Shown here piece by piece: positions 1-6,968 of a DNA stretch of 7,309 bases. The translations under genes were made by a program, and so were the position numbers. The notes under the pieces were generated by a model. The model had not been told where the DNA came from and did no database searches. It saw only the letters and a program-made list of their open reading frames with translations. This DNA comes from Polynucleobacter meluiroseus. Lineage in GTDB: Bacteria > Pseudomonadota > Gammaproteobacteria > Burkholderiales > Burkholderiaceae. Each line of letters opens with the position of its first letter. Positions within the stretch are counted from its first letter, which is position 1. Location: the NCBI GenBank assembly GCA_943329505.2, contig CALQED020000056.1:1-7309 (forward strand). Reading direction: 5' to 3'.

Positions 1-437
<437 letters not shown>

Positions 438-456
438 TCAAGATCCTATTTAGCTT

Positions 457-762
457 ATGCGTATAGTCATCTACTCAATGTTGGTATTGCTCATTGCAAT
501 TCAATACCCGCTTTGGTTAGGTAAGGGTGGGTGGCTTAAGGTTTATGAAATGGAAAAACAAGTAGAGCTACAAGAGGCTAAAAATAGCCTCCTAGCCTTA
601 CGTAATGCCAAACTCGCTGGTGATGTCAAAGATCTCAAAGACGGTACACGAGCCATTGAAGAGCGGGCTAGAGTTGAGCATGGGCTTATTAAAGAGGGTG
701 AGTTTTTTGTGCAAATATTGCCCTCTGATAAGTCTTTAAGTCCGCCACCAACTAAGCAGTAA
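457..762 (+). CDS. ftsB: Cell division protein FtsB
   Basis: FtsB is a small bitopic inner-membrane protein of the FtsQLB divisome complex, which links early division proteins to septal peptidoglycan synthesis. The 101-residue product has a very short cytoplasmic N-terminus and one membrane helix (about residues 3-21, ending QYPLWLGKGG, very like the E. coli QYSLWFGKNG). A charged periplasmic coiled coil follows at about 30-62, then the family motif EERAR (68-72) and a GLIKEGEFFVQIL segment that resembles the FtsL/FtsQ-contacting part of the family. The start at 457 puts the conserved Gln at residue 16, one off from E. coli. The later ATG at 478 would remove part of the membrane helix. No clear Shine-Dalgarno is visible, so translation may be coupled to eno, 19 bases upstream. 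The Pro-rich tail (residues 95-98) is variable in the family. The weak sequence conservation of FtsB is offset here by size, topology and context. Confidence 0.93.
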   Translation: MRIVIYSMLVLLIAIQYPLWLGKGGWLKVYEMEKQVELQEAKNSLLALRNAKLAGDVKDLKDGTRAIEERARVEHGLIKEGEFFVQILPSDKSLSPPPTKQ

Positions 763-778
763 CGAAGCGGATATGAAA

Positions 779-1744
779 TTAATGCCCGCTGGATGGTGGT
801 CTGGTAGCGTCACTCAATAAATTTGTTTTAAATACTTGCAAGCAGTCGACTGGATCAAAACGGTAGGGCTTTGCGCAGAAATCACAGATGGTTTCTACGG
901 CACCCTGCTCGGCGAGAATGCTTTGCACCTCTTCTTCACCTAACATTCTGAGTACATCTGCCACTTTTGTGCGTGAGCAGCGGCATGCAAAGCAAATGGG
1001 GCGGGCTGGAAAGCTTCTCACGCCATTTTCGGCAGACTCTTCTAAAAAAAGTCGTCGCAAAATTGTTTCGGGAGGAAGGCTTAGTAATTCTTCGTTAGTA
1101 ATTGTTTCCCCAAGAGTTTGAATGCGTGACCAACCCTCGGCAGCGACTTGTGGATCTAAATGCGCATGACCGCCAGAATTTGGTAGCCTTTGTAGCAACA
1201 AGCCACCAACATGATTATCGTTTGATGCTAACCAAATACGCGTATCTAACTGTTCGGAATTTTGCATGTAAAGCGCAATAGCTTCTGCGGCACTCGTAAC
1301 CGGCTTTATCATCTCGCCGCGATGTTCCTGGAGCGCCACAATGCCTTGATAGGGTGCTTGACCAGGCTCTCTATCAGCAGGATCTAAGGTAATTACCAAT
1401 CTACCCGTATTGCTGATATCTAGAAGCTCACCTAAGCTGGCATTTTCTGGAATTTCAGCGGCATCCACAGAGAGTTTGACTGTGGCTCGCATGGAAAGAT
1501 CGGAGGTACATTCAACCACTAAAAGTTGAATTGGCCCCTTGCTTTGGGCTTGAATAATAAGGGTGCCATCAAACTTCAAGCTTGCGCTTAAGAGGGTGGC
1601 AGCCCCAACAAAATCTCCCAGTATTTTGCGAACGGCTGGCGGGTCATTACGACGCTCCAAAACAGCCTGCCAGGCAGAGCTAATGGAGACGATTTCCCCT
1701 CGGACTGGGGCGCCATCGCACATAAATACAAGCAATTCATTCAT
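779..1744 (-). CDS. hslO: Hsp33 redox-regulated molecular chaperone
   Basis: Hsp33 is a cytoplasmic holdase chaperone. It is inactive when its C-terminal cysteines bind zinc, and it is switched on by oxidation (HOCl, or peroxide plus heat), protecting unfolding proteins from aggregation. The 321-residue product has the N-terminal Hsp33 core, starting near APVRGEIV. The zinc redox switch is complete: Cys254-X-Cys256, 30 residues, then Cys287-X2-Cys290. An additional Cys at 251 lies just before the first pair. The length is slightly above the roughly 290 residues of E. coli Hsp33, mostly from small insertions and a polar C-terminal tail. The start at 1744 places VRGE at the usual distance from the N-terminus and has a weak GGA about 11 bases upstream. 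The gene converges on ftsB and diverges from gltX, so it is probably transcribed alone. Confidence 0.96.
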   Translation of the reverse strand: MNELLVFMCDGAPVRGEIVSISSAWQAVLERRNDPPAVRKILGDFVGAATLLSASLKFDGTLIIQAQSKGPIQLLVVECTSDLSMRATVKLSVDAAEIPENASLGELLDISNTGRLVITLDPADREPGQAPYQGIVALQEHRGEMIKPVTSAAEAIALYMQNSEQLDTRIWLASNDNHVGGLLLQRLPNSGGHAHLDPQVAAEGWSRIQTLGETITNEELLSLPPETILRRLFLEESAENGVRSFPARPICFACRCSRTKVADVLRMLGEEEVQSILAEQGAVETICDFCAKPYRFDPVDCLQVFKTNLLSDATRPPSSGH

Positions 1745-1771
1745 ATGCCAAAGTATCCACTTTTTTTGATT

Positions 1772-1801
1772 TTGCTGTTGCTATTGCCGACCTGAGATAA
1801 T
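1772..1801 (+). promoter_or_regulatory. Candidate gltX promoter in the hslO-gltX divergent gap
   Basis: TTGCTG (1772-1777) is followed after 18 bases by GATAAT (1796-1801), a fair match to a sigma-70 promoter. Transcription would then begin near 1808, right at the ATG at 1809. This would give a leaderless or nearly leaderless gltX message and would rule out the upstream ATG at 1800. The gap between hslO and gltX is only about 55-64 bases, so the two divergent promoters must overlap each other or the coding ends. No good promoter was found for hslO. This is pattern matching only. Confidence 0.3.
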
Positions 1802-1808
1802 GCGGATT

Positions 1809-3206
1809 ATGCATATTCGTACACGATTCGCCCCTAGTCCCACGGGCTTTATTCATTTGGGTAATCTTCGTAGCGCACTCTACCCATGGGCTTTTGCTCG
1901 TCACAATCAAGGTGACTTCATTCTGCGGATTGAGGACACCGATGTAGAGCGTTCTACCCAAGAGGCTGTAGACGTCATCATTGAAGGCATGGCGTGGTTA
2001 GGACTGGATATTGACGAAGGGCCTATTTATCAAATGCAGCGCATCGATCGCTATCGTGAGGTGATCAAGCAAATGCTCGAGTCAGGATTGGCTTATCCCT
2101 GCTATATGAGCGAAGAAGAGCTCAATAAATTACGTGATCAGCAAATGGCGAATAAAGAAAAGCCTCGCTATAACGGTATGTGGAGACCTGAGCCAGGTAA
2201 AACCTTGCCACCAGTTCCCGCAGATGTTTTACCAGTGATCCGTTTTAAAAATCCTATTGGTGGTTCGGTTGTTTGGGATGATGCCGTAAAAGGACAAATT
2301 GAAATTTCCAATGAAGAGCTTGATGATCTAGTGATTGCAAGACCAGATGGCACTCCTACCTATAACTTTTGCGTTGTAGTAGATGACTTGGATATGAAGA
2401 TTACTCATGTCATTCGGGGTGATGATCATGTCAACAATACCCCGCGGCAGATTAACATCATGAGAGCTTTGGGCGGAACTCCGCCTATTTACGCCCATCT
2501 ACCAACAGTCCTCAATGATTCCGGGGAGAAGATGAGTAAGCGTAATGGCGCCATGAGTGTGCGCGATTATCAAAAGGCAGGGTACTTGCCTGAAGCCATT
2601 CTGAACTACCTTGCACGTTTAGGCTGGTCTCACGGTGATGCAGAGATCTTCACCAAGGAACAATTTGTGCATTGGTTTGATCTTGATAGTTTAGGACGAT
2701 CCCCAGCACAACATAATCCAGAGAAATTACTGTGGCTCAACCATCAATATATTCAAAGCGCGGATCCAGAAAAATTAGCTGAAGCTACGAAGCCATTTGC
2801 TCACGCGCTAGGTATCAATACTGAGCTTGGACCAGATTTTGTGCAAGTAGTGGCACTGCTCAAGGACCGTGCGAATACCTTAATAGAAATTGCTGATGGT
2901 TCAAAATTATTCTATCTTCCAGCGCCTCAACTCGATGCTTCTCAAATTGCAAGTAATATTCCTGAGGCAATTATTCCTGCGCTGAAAGATTTAATTGAGG
3001 CCATCTCACATGCACAGCCTAGTAAAGAGGCCTATAGTGCTGCATTCAAACAAGTCCTAGCAAAGCATCAGTTGAAGATGCCTGCTTTAGCAATGCCTGT
3101 TCGTTACGCATTATTTGCGACGACCCAGACTCCTGCAATTGATTCTGTGTTGGTGGTTTTGGGTAAGGAGGAGGCCGTAAATAGGCTCTCAAAGGTAATC
3201 CAATAG
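1809..3206 (+). CDS. gltX: Glutamate--tRNA ligase (GluRS)
   Basis: A class I aminoacyl-tRNA synthetase that charges tRNA-Glu with glutamate in the cytoplasm. The product has 465 residues from this start. The Rossmann catalytic core begins [10 protein letters not shown], with the HIGH-type motif HLGN at 16-19, IEDTD near 43-47, and the second signature KMSKR at 241-245. A helical anticodon-binding domain fills the C-terminal half. Family alignment favours the ATG at 1809: [13 protein letters not shown] matches the E. coli [13 protein letters not shown] spacing and puts Cys at 98 as in E. coli. An in-frame ATG at 1800 would add three residues (MRI). Neither start has a good Shine-Dalgarno. The zinc site known in E. 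coli (Cys98, Cys100, Cys125, His127) is lost: residues 100, 125 and 127 are Met, Trp and Pro. Discriminating GluRS from a non-discriminating form cannot be settled by eye. Confidence 0.98.
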   Translation: MHIRTRFAPSPTGFIHLGNLRSALYPWAFARHNQGDFILRIEDTDVERSTQEAVDVIIEGMAWLGLDIDEGPIYQMQRIDRYREVIKQMLESGLAYPCYMSEEELNKLRDQQMANKEKPRYNGMWRPEPGKTLPPVPADVLPVIRFKNPIGGSVVWDDAVKGQIEISNEELDDLVIARPDGTPTYNFCVVVDDLDMKITHVIRGDDHVNNTPRQINIMRALGGTPPIYAHLPTVLNDSGEKMSKRNGAMSVRDYQKAGYLPEAILNYLARLGWSHGDAEIFTKEQFVHWFDLDSLGRSPAQHNPEKLLWLNHQYIQSADPEKLAEATKPFAHALGINTELGPDFVQVVALLKDRANTLIEIADGSKLFYLPAPQLDASQIASNIPEAIIPALKDLIEAISHAQPSKEAYSAAFKQVLAKHQLKMPALAMPVRYALFATTQTPAIDSVLVVLGKEEAVNRLSKVIQ

Positions 3207-3211
3207 CCAAT

Positions 3212-3241
3212 TTGCGCACATGCACAAAAATAGGCTAAAAT
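3212..3241 (+). promoter_or_regulatory. Candidate promoter for the tRNA-Ala-Glu-Asp cluster
   Basis: TTGCGC (3212-3217) and TAAAAT (3236-3241) are separated by 18 bases, placing a start near 3248 and leaving a leader of roughly 37 bases before tRNA-Ala. It lies in the 78-base gap after the gltX stop, where no terminator hairpin is visible, so read-through from gltX could add to expression of the cluster. The match to sigma-70 elements is good at -10 and partial at -35. Confidence 0.5.
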
Positions 3242-3284
3242 CTTGGATTGTTTTGAGTGTCTTGTAGTTTTATTGCGAGATTTC

Positions 3285-3360
<76 letters not shown>

Positions 3361-3394
3361 AGGATTCAAAACAAGGCAGTTTGCATTAGTCCAG

Positions 3395-3470
3395 GTCCCC
3401 ATCGTCTAGAGGCCTAGGACATCACCCTTTCACGGTGAGTACGGGGGTTCGAATCCCCCTGGGGACGCCA
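3395..3470 (+). tRNA. tRNA-Glu (anticodon TTC)
   Basis: A complete 76-base cloverleaf. The acceptor stem GTCCCCA pairs perfectly with TGGGGAC, followed by discriminator G and an encoded CCA. The anticodon stem TCACC/GGTGA encloses the loop CTTTCAC, with anticodon TTC at 3429-3431. The T arm is a five-pair GC-rich stem around TTCGAAT. It is 34 bases after tRNA-Ala and is the substrate of the GluRS encoded by gltX just upstream. Charged tRNA-Glu also feeds tetrapyrrole synthesis in bacteria using the C5 pathway. Confidence 0.98.
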
Positions 3471-3512
3471 GTTTCTTTTGGTTGAAGTACATAGTTTTAC
3501 TTGATGTAATTT

Positions 3513-3589
3513 GGAGCGGTAGTTCAGTTGGTTAGAATATCTGCCTGTCACGCAGAGGGTCGCGGGTTCGAGTCCCGTCCGTTCCGCCA
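3513..3589 (+). tRNA. tRNA-Asp (anticodon GTC)
   Basis: A complete 77-base cloverleaf. The acceptor stem GGAGCGG pairs with CCGTTCC, with one G-U pair, followed by discriminator G (an AspRS identity base) and an encoded CCA. The anticodon stem TCTGC/GCAGA encloses the loop CTGTCAC, with anticodon GTC at 3547-3549. The T arm is intact around TTCGAGT. It lies 42 bases after tRNA-Glu and is the last tRNA before the terminator hairpin. Confidence 0.98.
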
Positions 3590-3595
3590 AATTCC

Positions 3596-3632
3596 AATAT
3601 AAAAAGCCTCCAATACGGAGGCTTTTTATATT
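3596..3632. terminator. Bidirectional intrinsic terminator between tRNA-Asp and the M48 gene
   Basis: A perfect inverted repeat: a 16-base arm at 3596-3611, a five-base loop AATAC at 3612-3616, and the matching arm at 3617-3632. The GC-rich core is GCCTCC/GGAGGC. It is flanked on one side by AAAAA and on the other by TTTTT, so the structure ends in a U tract on both strands. It sits 6 bases after tRNA-Asp and 19 bases past the stop of the convergent protease gene, so it can end both transcripts. Confidence 0.93.
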
Positions 3633-3651
3633 CCTGCCATGCTACCGTCAA

Positions 3652-4485
3652 CTATTTATTTACCGCTGGTTTCGGTGCAGAAAAATATAAAGGCTCGACT
3701 GCTGGCATGAGCTGAGACAGTTGCTCAATTCTGGTATCACCAGAAGGATGGGTGGATAAGAACTCTGGTGAACCTTTGCCTTGAGTAATCTGATTCATTT
3801 TTTGCCATACGCTAATGGCTGCTTGGGGGTTATATCCAGCTCTAGCAGCAAGCTCTAAGCCAATGGCATCTGCTTCTGATTCATTTTGCCGAGAGTTGGG
3901 CAATACCAAGATGTATTGAGCTGCTTGATTAGCAGCGCCGATAGCAGATCCGTAACTGCCTGCAGCTGCCATCGCAATATTCACTACTGCACTTTGGGCC
4001 ATGGCTTGAGATAAACGTTCTCGTCCATGCTCTCGTAATGCATGGGCAATTTCATGGCCCATAATTGCCGCAATCTCATCATCATTCAGATTGAGTTTCT
4101 CAATGAGGCCTGTATAAAAGGTAATCTTGCCTCCAGGCGCACACGTCGCATTCAGTATGGGGGCATTTATTAAAACCAACTGCCAATTCCACTGACGAGT
4201 GTCATCACGAAAAACACCGGTTTGAGCAATTAATCGATTTGAAATAAGCTTCAGCCTATCGTAGGTAGGCCCCGAGGTGATCAATATATTTTTTTCTTTA
4301 GCTTTTTTATTCTGCTCGTTGAAACTAATAGCAGAGAGGCGATCTACTTCAGATGCTGATACTGCCAAGAATTGGGATCGATTGACCCCAACAGCTCCTG
4401 ACCTCGTGGTATTAGCACAGGCCAAGAGGATGGCGATTAGGGTGAGGCTAACAAATAACTTACAGCACACTACTTTGAACTGCAT
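3652..4485 (-). CDS. M48 family zinc metalloprotease, predicted outer-membrane lipoprotein
   Basis: A peptidase of family M48 (Ste24/HtpX-like fold), expected to act in cell-envelope protein quality control. The 277-residue product begins with a lipoprotein signal: KLFVSLTLIAIL, then lipobox LLAC with Cys23 as the lipidation site. Ala at +2 gives no retention signal, so the outer membrane is likely. The peptidase domain shows NATCAPGG-ITFYTGLI, the zinc motif HEIAH (144-148, catalytic Glu145), and ESEAD (202-206), whose first Glu is the expected third ligand. STHPSGDTRI near the C-terminus is also typical. There are no TPR repeats and no multi-pass membrane segments, so it resembles LoiP/YcaL rather than BepA or HtpX. 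The gene starts 9 bases after its upstream neighbour on the same strand and is probably co-transcribed with it. The substrate is unknown. Confidence 0.93.
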   Translation of the reverse strand: MQFKVVCCKLFVSLTLIAILLACANTTRSGAVGVNRSQFLAVSASEVDRLSAISFNEQNKKAKEKNILITSGPTYDRLKLISNRLIAQTGVFRDDTRQWNWQLVLINAPILNATCAPGGKITFYTGLIEKLNLNDDEIAAIMGHEIAHALREHGRERLSQAMAQSAVVNIAMAAAGSYGSAIGAANQAAQYILVLPNSRQNESEADAIGLELAARAGYNPQAAISVWQKMNQITQGKGSPEFLSTHPSGDTRIEQLSQLMPAVEPLYFSAPKPAVNK

Positions 4486-4494
4486 TGAATCTAC

Positions 4495-5103
4495 TTATTT
4501 TTTAGGTGAAGTAATTGAAGCAGCCATGGCATCGTAATAAATCACTTTTACTTGTTCGCCGACTTTTACATCAGCCATTAGGGCAGGATTCTTTACTGCG
4601 ACAGTAGTGATCTTTGCGCTAGGCCCCTTAACGGATACAAGTTTCTTTTCACGATTCACTTCCACAATATCAGCGATGATGGTCGTTTTATTGGCAATTG
4701 TTTCTGCAGGCTTTTCATTTGGCTTTGAGTTAGTGACGCTATTGGTTTCAACTTTGCTGCGTACACCGTCACTTTTTGTCTTAATTAACTCAATCGCTAC
4801 TGCCAATTGGTAAGTCACGCTAAGACGATCACCTTTTTTAATCTGGTCAATATTGGTAATTTCTGGACCGGCGACAAATTTAGACTCACCTTCTTTATTT
4901 TTAAAAGTGATGGTGCGGGTTTTTTTATCCACGTGCAAAACATCGCCCTCATAAAGCAGGTAGCTGTTATCAACCACCGCAGCATCAATCACCATTGGCT
5001 TATTTCCGGCCTGGGTAGCGCTAGAGGGTTGTGCAACAGCCACGCTTGAGCATGCCAGACTAGCTGCAATTACCAAGGATATTTGGATAAATTGGGTATT
5101 CAT
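4495..5103 (-). CDS. Exported protein with two tandem beta-rich modules, function unknown
   Basis: No named family was recognised. The 202-residue product has a Sec signal peptide (hydrophobic 8-23) with probable cleavage after AVA at 24, so it is likely periplasmic. Cys18 is preceded by SLA, a poor lipobox. The mature part holds two similar modules, about 50-107 and 140-198, joined by a polar linker rich in Asn, Lys, Ser and Thr (109-139). They align without gaps at an offset of 91 residues: Asp54/145, Val58/149, Lys68/159, Lys89/180, Gly91/182, Val96/187, Tyr98/189, Ala101/192 and Ala103/194. The alternating hydrophobic pattern and the KxG(D/E)xxxVxY turn suggest a small beta-barrel (OB- or SH3-like); this is inference. 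No catalytic motif is seen. It is first in a two-gene unit, 9 bases before the M48 lipoprotein, so a role alongside that protease is possible. Confidence 0.85.
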   Translation of the reverse strand: MNTQFIQISLVIAASLACSSVAVAQPSSATQAGNKPMVIDAAVVDNSYLLYEGDVLHVDKKTRTITFKNKEGESKFVAGPEITNIDQIKKGDRLSVTYQLAVAIELIKTKSDGVRSKVETNSVTNSKPNEKPAETIANKTTIIADIVEVNREKKLVSVKGPSAKITTVAVKNPALMADVKVGEQVKVIYYDAMAASITSPKK

Positions 5104-5252
5104 TGTTTTCTTTCAAGGATAAAAGGGACTAAATTCAATATTAGCCTACTTTATTGACTTCCAGAGCTTCAGCGAGGCTGTATATGTCAAACTGGGCTAC
5201 CTATATTTGTTAAGATTCCTCATTCCCAATCAACCCTTAAAAAAGGTACCCT
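5104..5252. promoter_or_regulatory. Divergent intergenic region between the exported-protein/protease unit and hyi-glxR
   Basis: These 149 bases must hold promoters for both flanking units. On the plus strand TTGACT (5154-5159) is followed 19 bases later by TGTATA (5179-5184). On the minus strand TTGACA (5190-5185) is a perfect -35 hexamer but has no good -10 at normal spacing. TAATAT (5143-5138, minus) looks like a -10 but lacks a matching -35. No convincing operator palindrome was found. No small gene is visible. Confidence 0.3.
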
Positions 5253-6032
5253 ATGCCACAATTTGCCGCTAATTTGACAATGCTATTCAATGAGGTCCCA
5301 TTTTTAGAGCGCTTTGAGAAAGCAAACAAAGCTGGCTTTAAGGCGGTTGAGTTTCTATTCCCATACCCATTTTCGGCCTCTGAGATCAAGCAAAAGCTAG
5401 ACCAATATCAACTCAAACTTGTATTGCATAACTTGCCTGCTGGAGATTGGGATGCAGGCGAGCGCGGCATTGCTTGCCTTCCAGATCGTCAAGCGGAGTT
5501 TCGTGATGGGGTCAGCAAGGCCATTGAGTACGCTAAAGCCCTAGGCGTGAATCAAGTCAATTGTTTAGCTGGCAAGACACCAGCAGGCGCTGATCTCAAA
5601 ATACTCCATTCAACTTTCGTTGAAAATCTTCGTTATGCTGCGCAAGAGCTCAAGAAAGCGAATATCCGACTCCTCATAGAGCCGATTAATACCTTTGATA
5701 TACCAGGATTCTTTTTAAACACAACAAAGCAAGCGACACACATTTTGGAAGAGGTAGCTTCTGACAATCTTTTTGTGCAATATGACATCTATCATGCCCA
5801 ACGCATGGAAGGTGAGTTGGCTAATACGATTGAAAAGAATCTCGCTAAGATTGGGCACATTCAATTAGCTGACAATCCTGGGCGCAATGAACCAGGTACT
5901 GGTGAGATCAATTATGCTTATTTATTTAAATTTTTAGATCGAATTGGTTATCAAGGCTGGATTGGCTGCGAATACAAACCCGCTACTACAACAGAAGCTG
6001 GACTTGACTGGATCAAGCAACTCAATTCATAA
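5253..6032 (+). CDS. hyi: Hydroxypyruvate isomerase
   Basis: Hyi reversibly interconverts hydroxypyruvate and tartronate semialdehyde in cytoplasmic glyoxylate metabolism. The 259-residue product is a TIM-barrel enzyme of the xylose isomerase-like (AP endonuclease 2) superfamily, and it matches E. coli Hyi closely in length and sequence. Hallmarks are HNLPAGDW (59-66), AGERGIAC (68-75), CLAGKTPAG, IEPINTFDIPGF, QYDIYHAQRMEGEL, ADNPGR-EPGTGEINY and GCEYKP. The metal-binding and active-site residues Glu143, Asp178, Gln204 and Glu240 are all present at the same numbers as in E. coli. An AAGG Shine-Dalgarno lies 6 bases before the ATG. glxR follows after 27 bases and uses its product. In many Proteobacteria gcl (glyoxylate carboligase) stands directly upstream; here the gene upstream is divergent and unrelated. 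Confidence 0.97.
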   Translation: MPQFAANLTMLFNEVPFLERFEKANKAGFKAVEFLFPYPFSASEIKQKLDQYQLKLVLHNLPAGDWDAGERGIACLPDRQAEFRDGVSKAIEYAKALGVNQVNCLAGKTPAGADLKILHSTFVENLRYAAQELKKANIRLLIEPINTFDIPGFFLNTTKQATHILEEVASDNLFVQYDIYHAQRMEGELANTIEKNLAKIGHIQLADNPGRNEPGTGEINYAYLFKFLDRIGYQGWIGCEYKPATTTEAGLDWIKQLNS

Positions 6033-6059
6033 GAATATTTTTGACCTATAGGAGACGTT

Positions 6060-6959
6060 ATGAGTAATCAACTTAAACTCGGATTTATTGGCTTGGGAAT
6101 CATGGGTGCACCGATGGCTGGCCATCTTGTCAGTGCTGGGCATCAGGTATTTATTAATACTCGCAGCAAAGTCCCGGCTGATCTTGCAAGCTCCAAAGCT
6201 ACGCAATGTAGCACTCCCCGTGAGGTTGCAGAGCAGGCCGATATGATTTTTATGATGGTGCCTGATACGCCAGATGTTGAAAAAGTCTTATTTGGTGAAA
6301 ATGGAATTGCTGCTGGACTTACCAAAGGTAAAACAGTAGTCGATATGAGCTCAATTTCACCTATTGCCACCAAAGAATTTGCAAAGAAGATTAATGCCCT
6401 CGGAGCTGACTATCTTGATGCGCCTGTATCGGGCGGTGAAGTTGGTGCAAAAAATGCAACTCTCTCTATTATGGTTGGCGGAGATGAGGCCGTTTTTAAT
6501 AAAGTGAAACCAGTCTTTGATTTACTGGGCAAGAACATTAATTTAGTTGGCGGAAATGGTGACGGTCAGACTGCTAAAGTGGCTAACCAAATTATTGTTG
6601 CCTTAAATATTGAAGCCGTCGCTGAAGCCTTGGTGTTTGCTGCCAAGGCAGGGGCAGATCCAGCAAAGGTACGTCAGGCGCTGATGGGTGGATTTGCAGG
6701 TTCGAAGATTCTTGAAGTTCATGGCGAACGCATGGTTAAACGTACATTTGATCCAGGGTTCCGTATCGAATTACATCAAAAAGATTTAAATCTTGCCCTC
6801 AATAGTGCTCGTGCTCTAGGCGTTTCTTTGCCAAATACTGCTACAGCGCAAGAGCTATTTAATTCTTGTGCGGCTCATGGTGGTAAGGCATGGGATCACT
6901 CTGCTATGGTCAAAGCCTTAGAGAATTTAGCTAACTTTGAAATAGGACAAAAAGCATAA
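6060..6959 (+). CDS. glxR: Tartronate semialdehyde reductase (2-hydroxy-3-oxopropionate reductase)
   Basis: A beta-hydroxyacid dehydrogenase that reduces tartronate semialdehyde to D-glycerate with NAD(P)H. The 299-residue product has an N-terminal Rossmann domain with the dinucleotide motif GFIGLGIMG (8-16). It then has the substrate-binding loop DAPVSGG (120-126) and GQTAKVANQ, which carries the family's catalytic Lys173 and a nearby Asn176. The all-alpha C-terminal domain includes the conserved KDLNLAL. Length is normal for the family. Arg35 at the end of the second strand (NTRS) is in the region that sets NADH versus NADPH preference, which cannot be decided here. The start is clear: GGAGA at 6051-6055 is 4 bases before the ATG. 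Placement right after hyi favours this function over 3-hydroxyisobutyrate dehydrogenase, the main alternative. The close paralogue garR catalyses the same reaction. Confidence 0.94.
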   Translation: MSNQLKLGFIGLGIMGAPMAGHLVSAGHQVFINTRSKVPADLASSKATQCSTPREVAEQADMIFMMVPDTPDVEKVLFGENGIAAGLTKGKTVVDMSSISPIATKEFAKKINALGADYLDAPVSGGEVGAKNATLSIMVGGDEAVFNKVKPVFDLLGKNINLVGGNGDGQTAKVANQIIVALNIEAVAEALVFAAKAGADPAKVRQALMGGFAGSKILEVHGERMVKRTFDPGFRIELHQKDLNLALNSARALGVSLPNTATAQELFNSCAAHGGKAWDHSAMVKALENLANFEIGQKA

Positions 6960-6968
6960 CCCCCAGCA

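Noticed and set aside
888..1121. Open frame on the plus strand inside hslO
   Set aside because: It is antisense to the conserved Hsp33 zinc-switch region, has no recognisable protein features, and is explained as a shadow frame.
1737..1961. Minus-strand open frame across the gltX start, overlapping hslO
   Set aside because: It overlaps the conserved N-terminus of GltX and the hslO start. Its sequence shows no domain and it would displace two certain genes.
4277..5049. Several plus-strand open frames with hydrophobic stretches opposite the protease and exported-protein genes
   Set aside because: They are antisense to genes with clear signal peptides and conserved motifs. The hydrophobic look comes from reading complementary codons.
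5028..5060. Possible lipobox (SLAC, Cys18) in the exported protein
   Set aside because: The -3 position is Ser rather than Leu, Val or Ile, and a good signal peptidase I site (AVA) follows at residue 24.
5161..5180. Imperfect inverted repeat GCTTC-AGC-GAGGC as an operator
   Set aside because: The arms are five bases with one G-T pair, too short to separate from chance.
5235..5246. CCTT-AAAA-AAGG hairpin covering the hyi Shine-Dalgarno
   Set aside because: The stem is only four pairs and would be too weak to control translation. It is likely to be chance in an A-rich leader.
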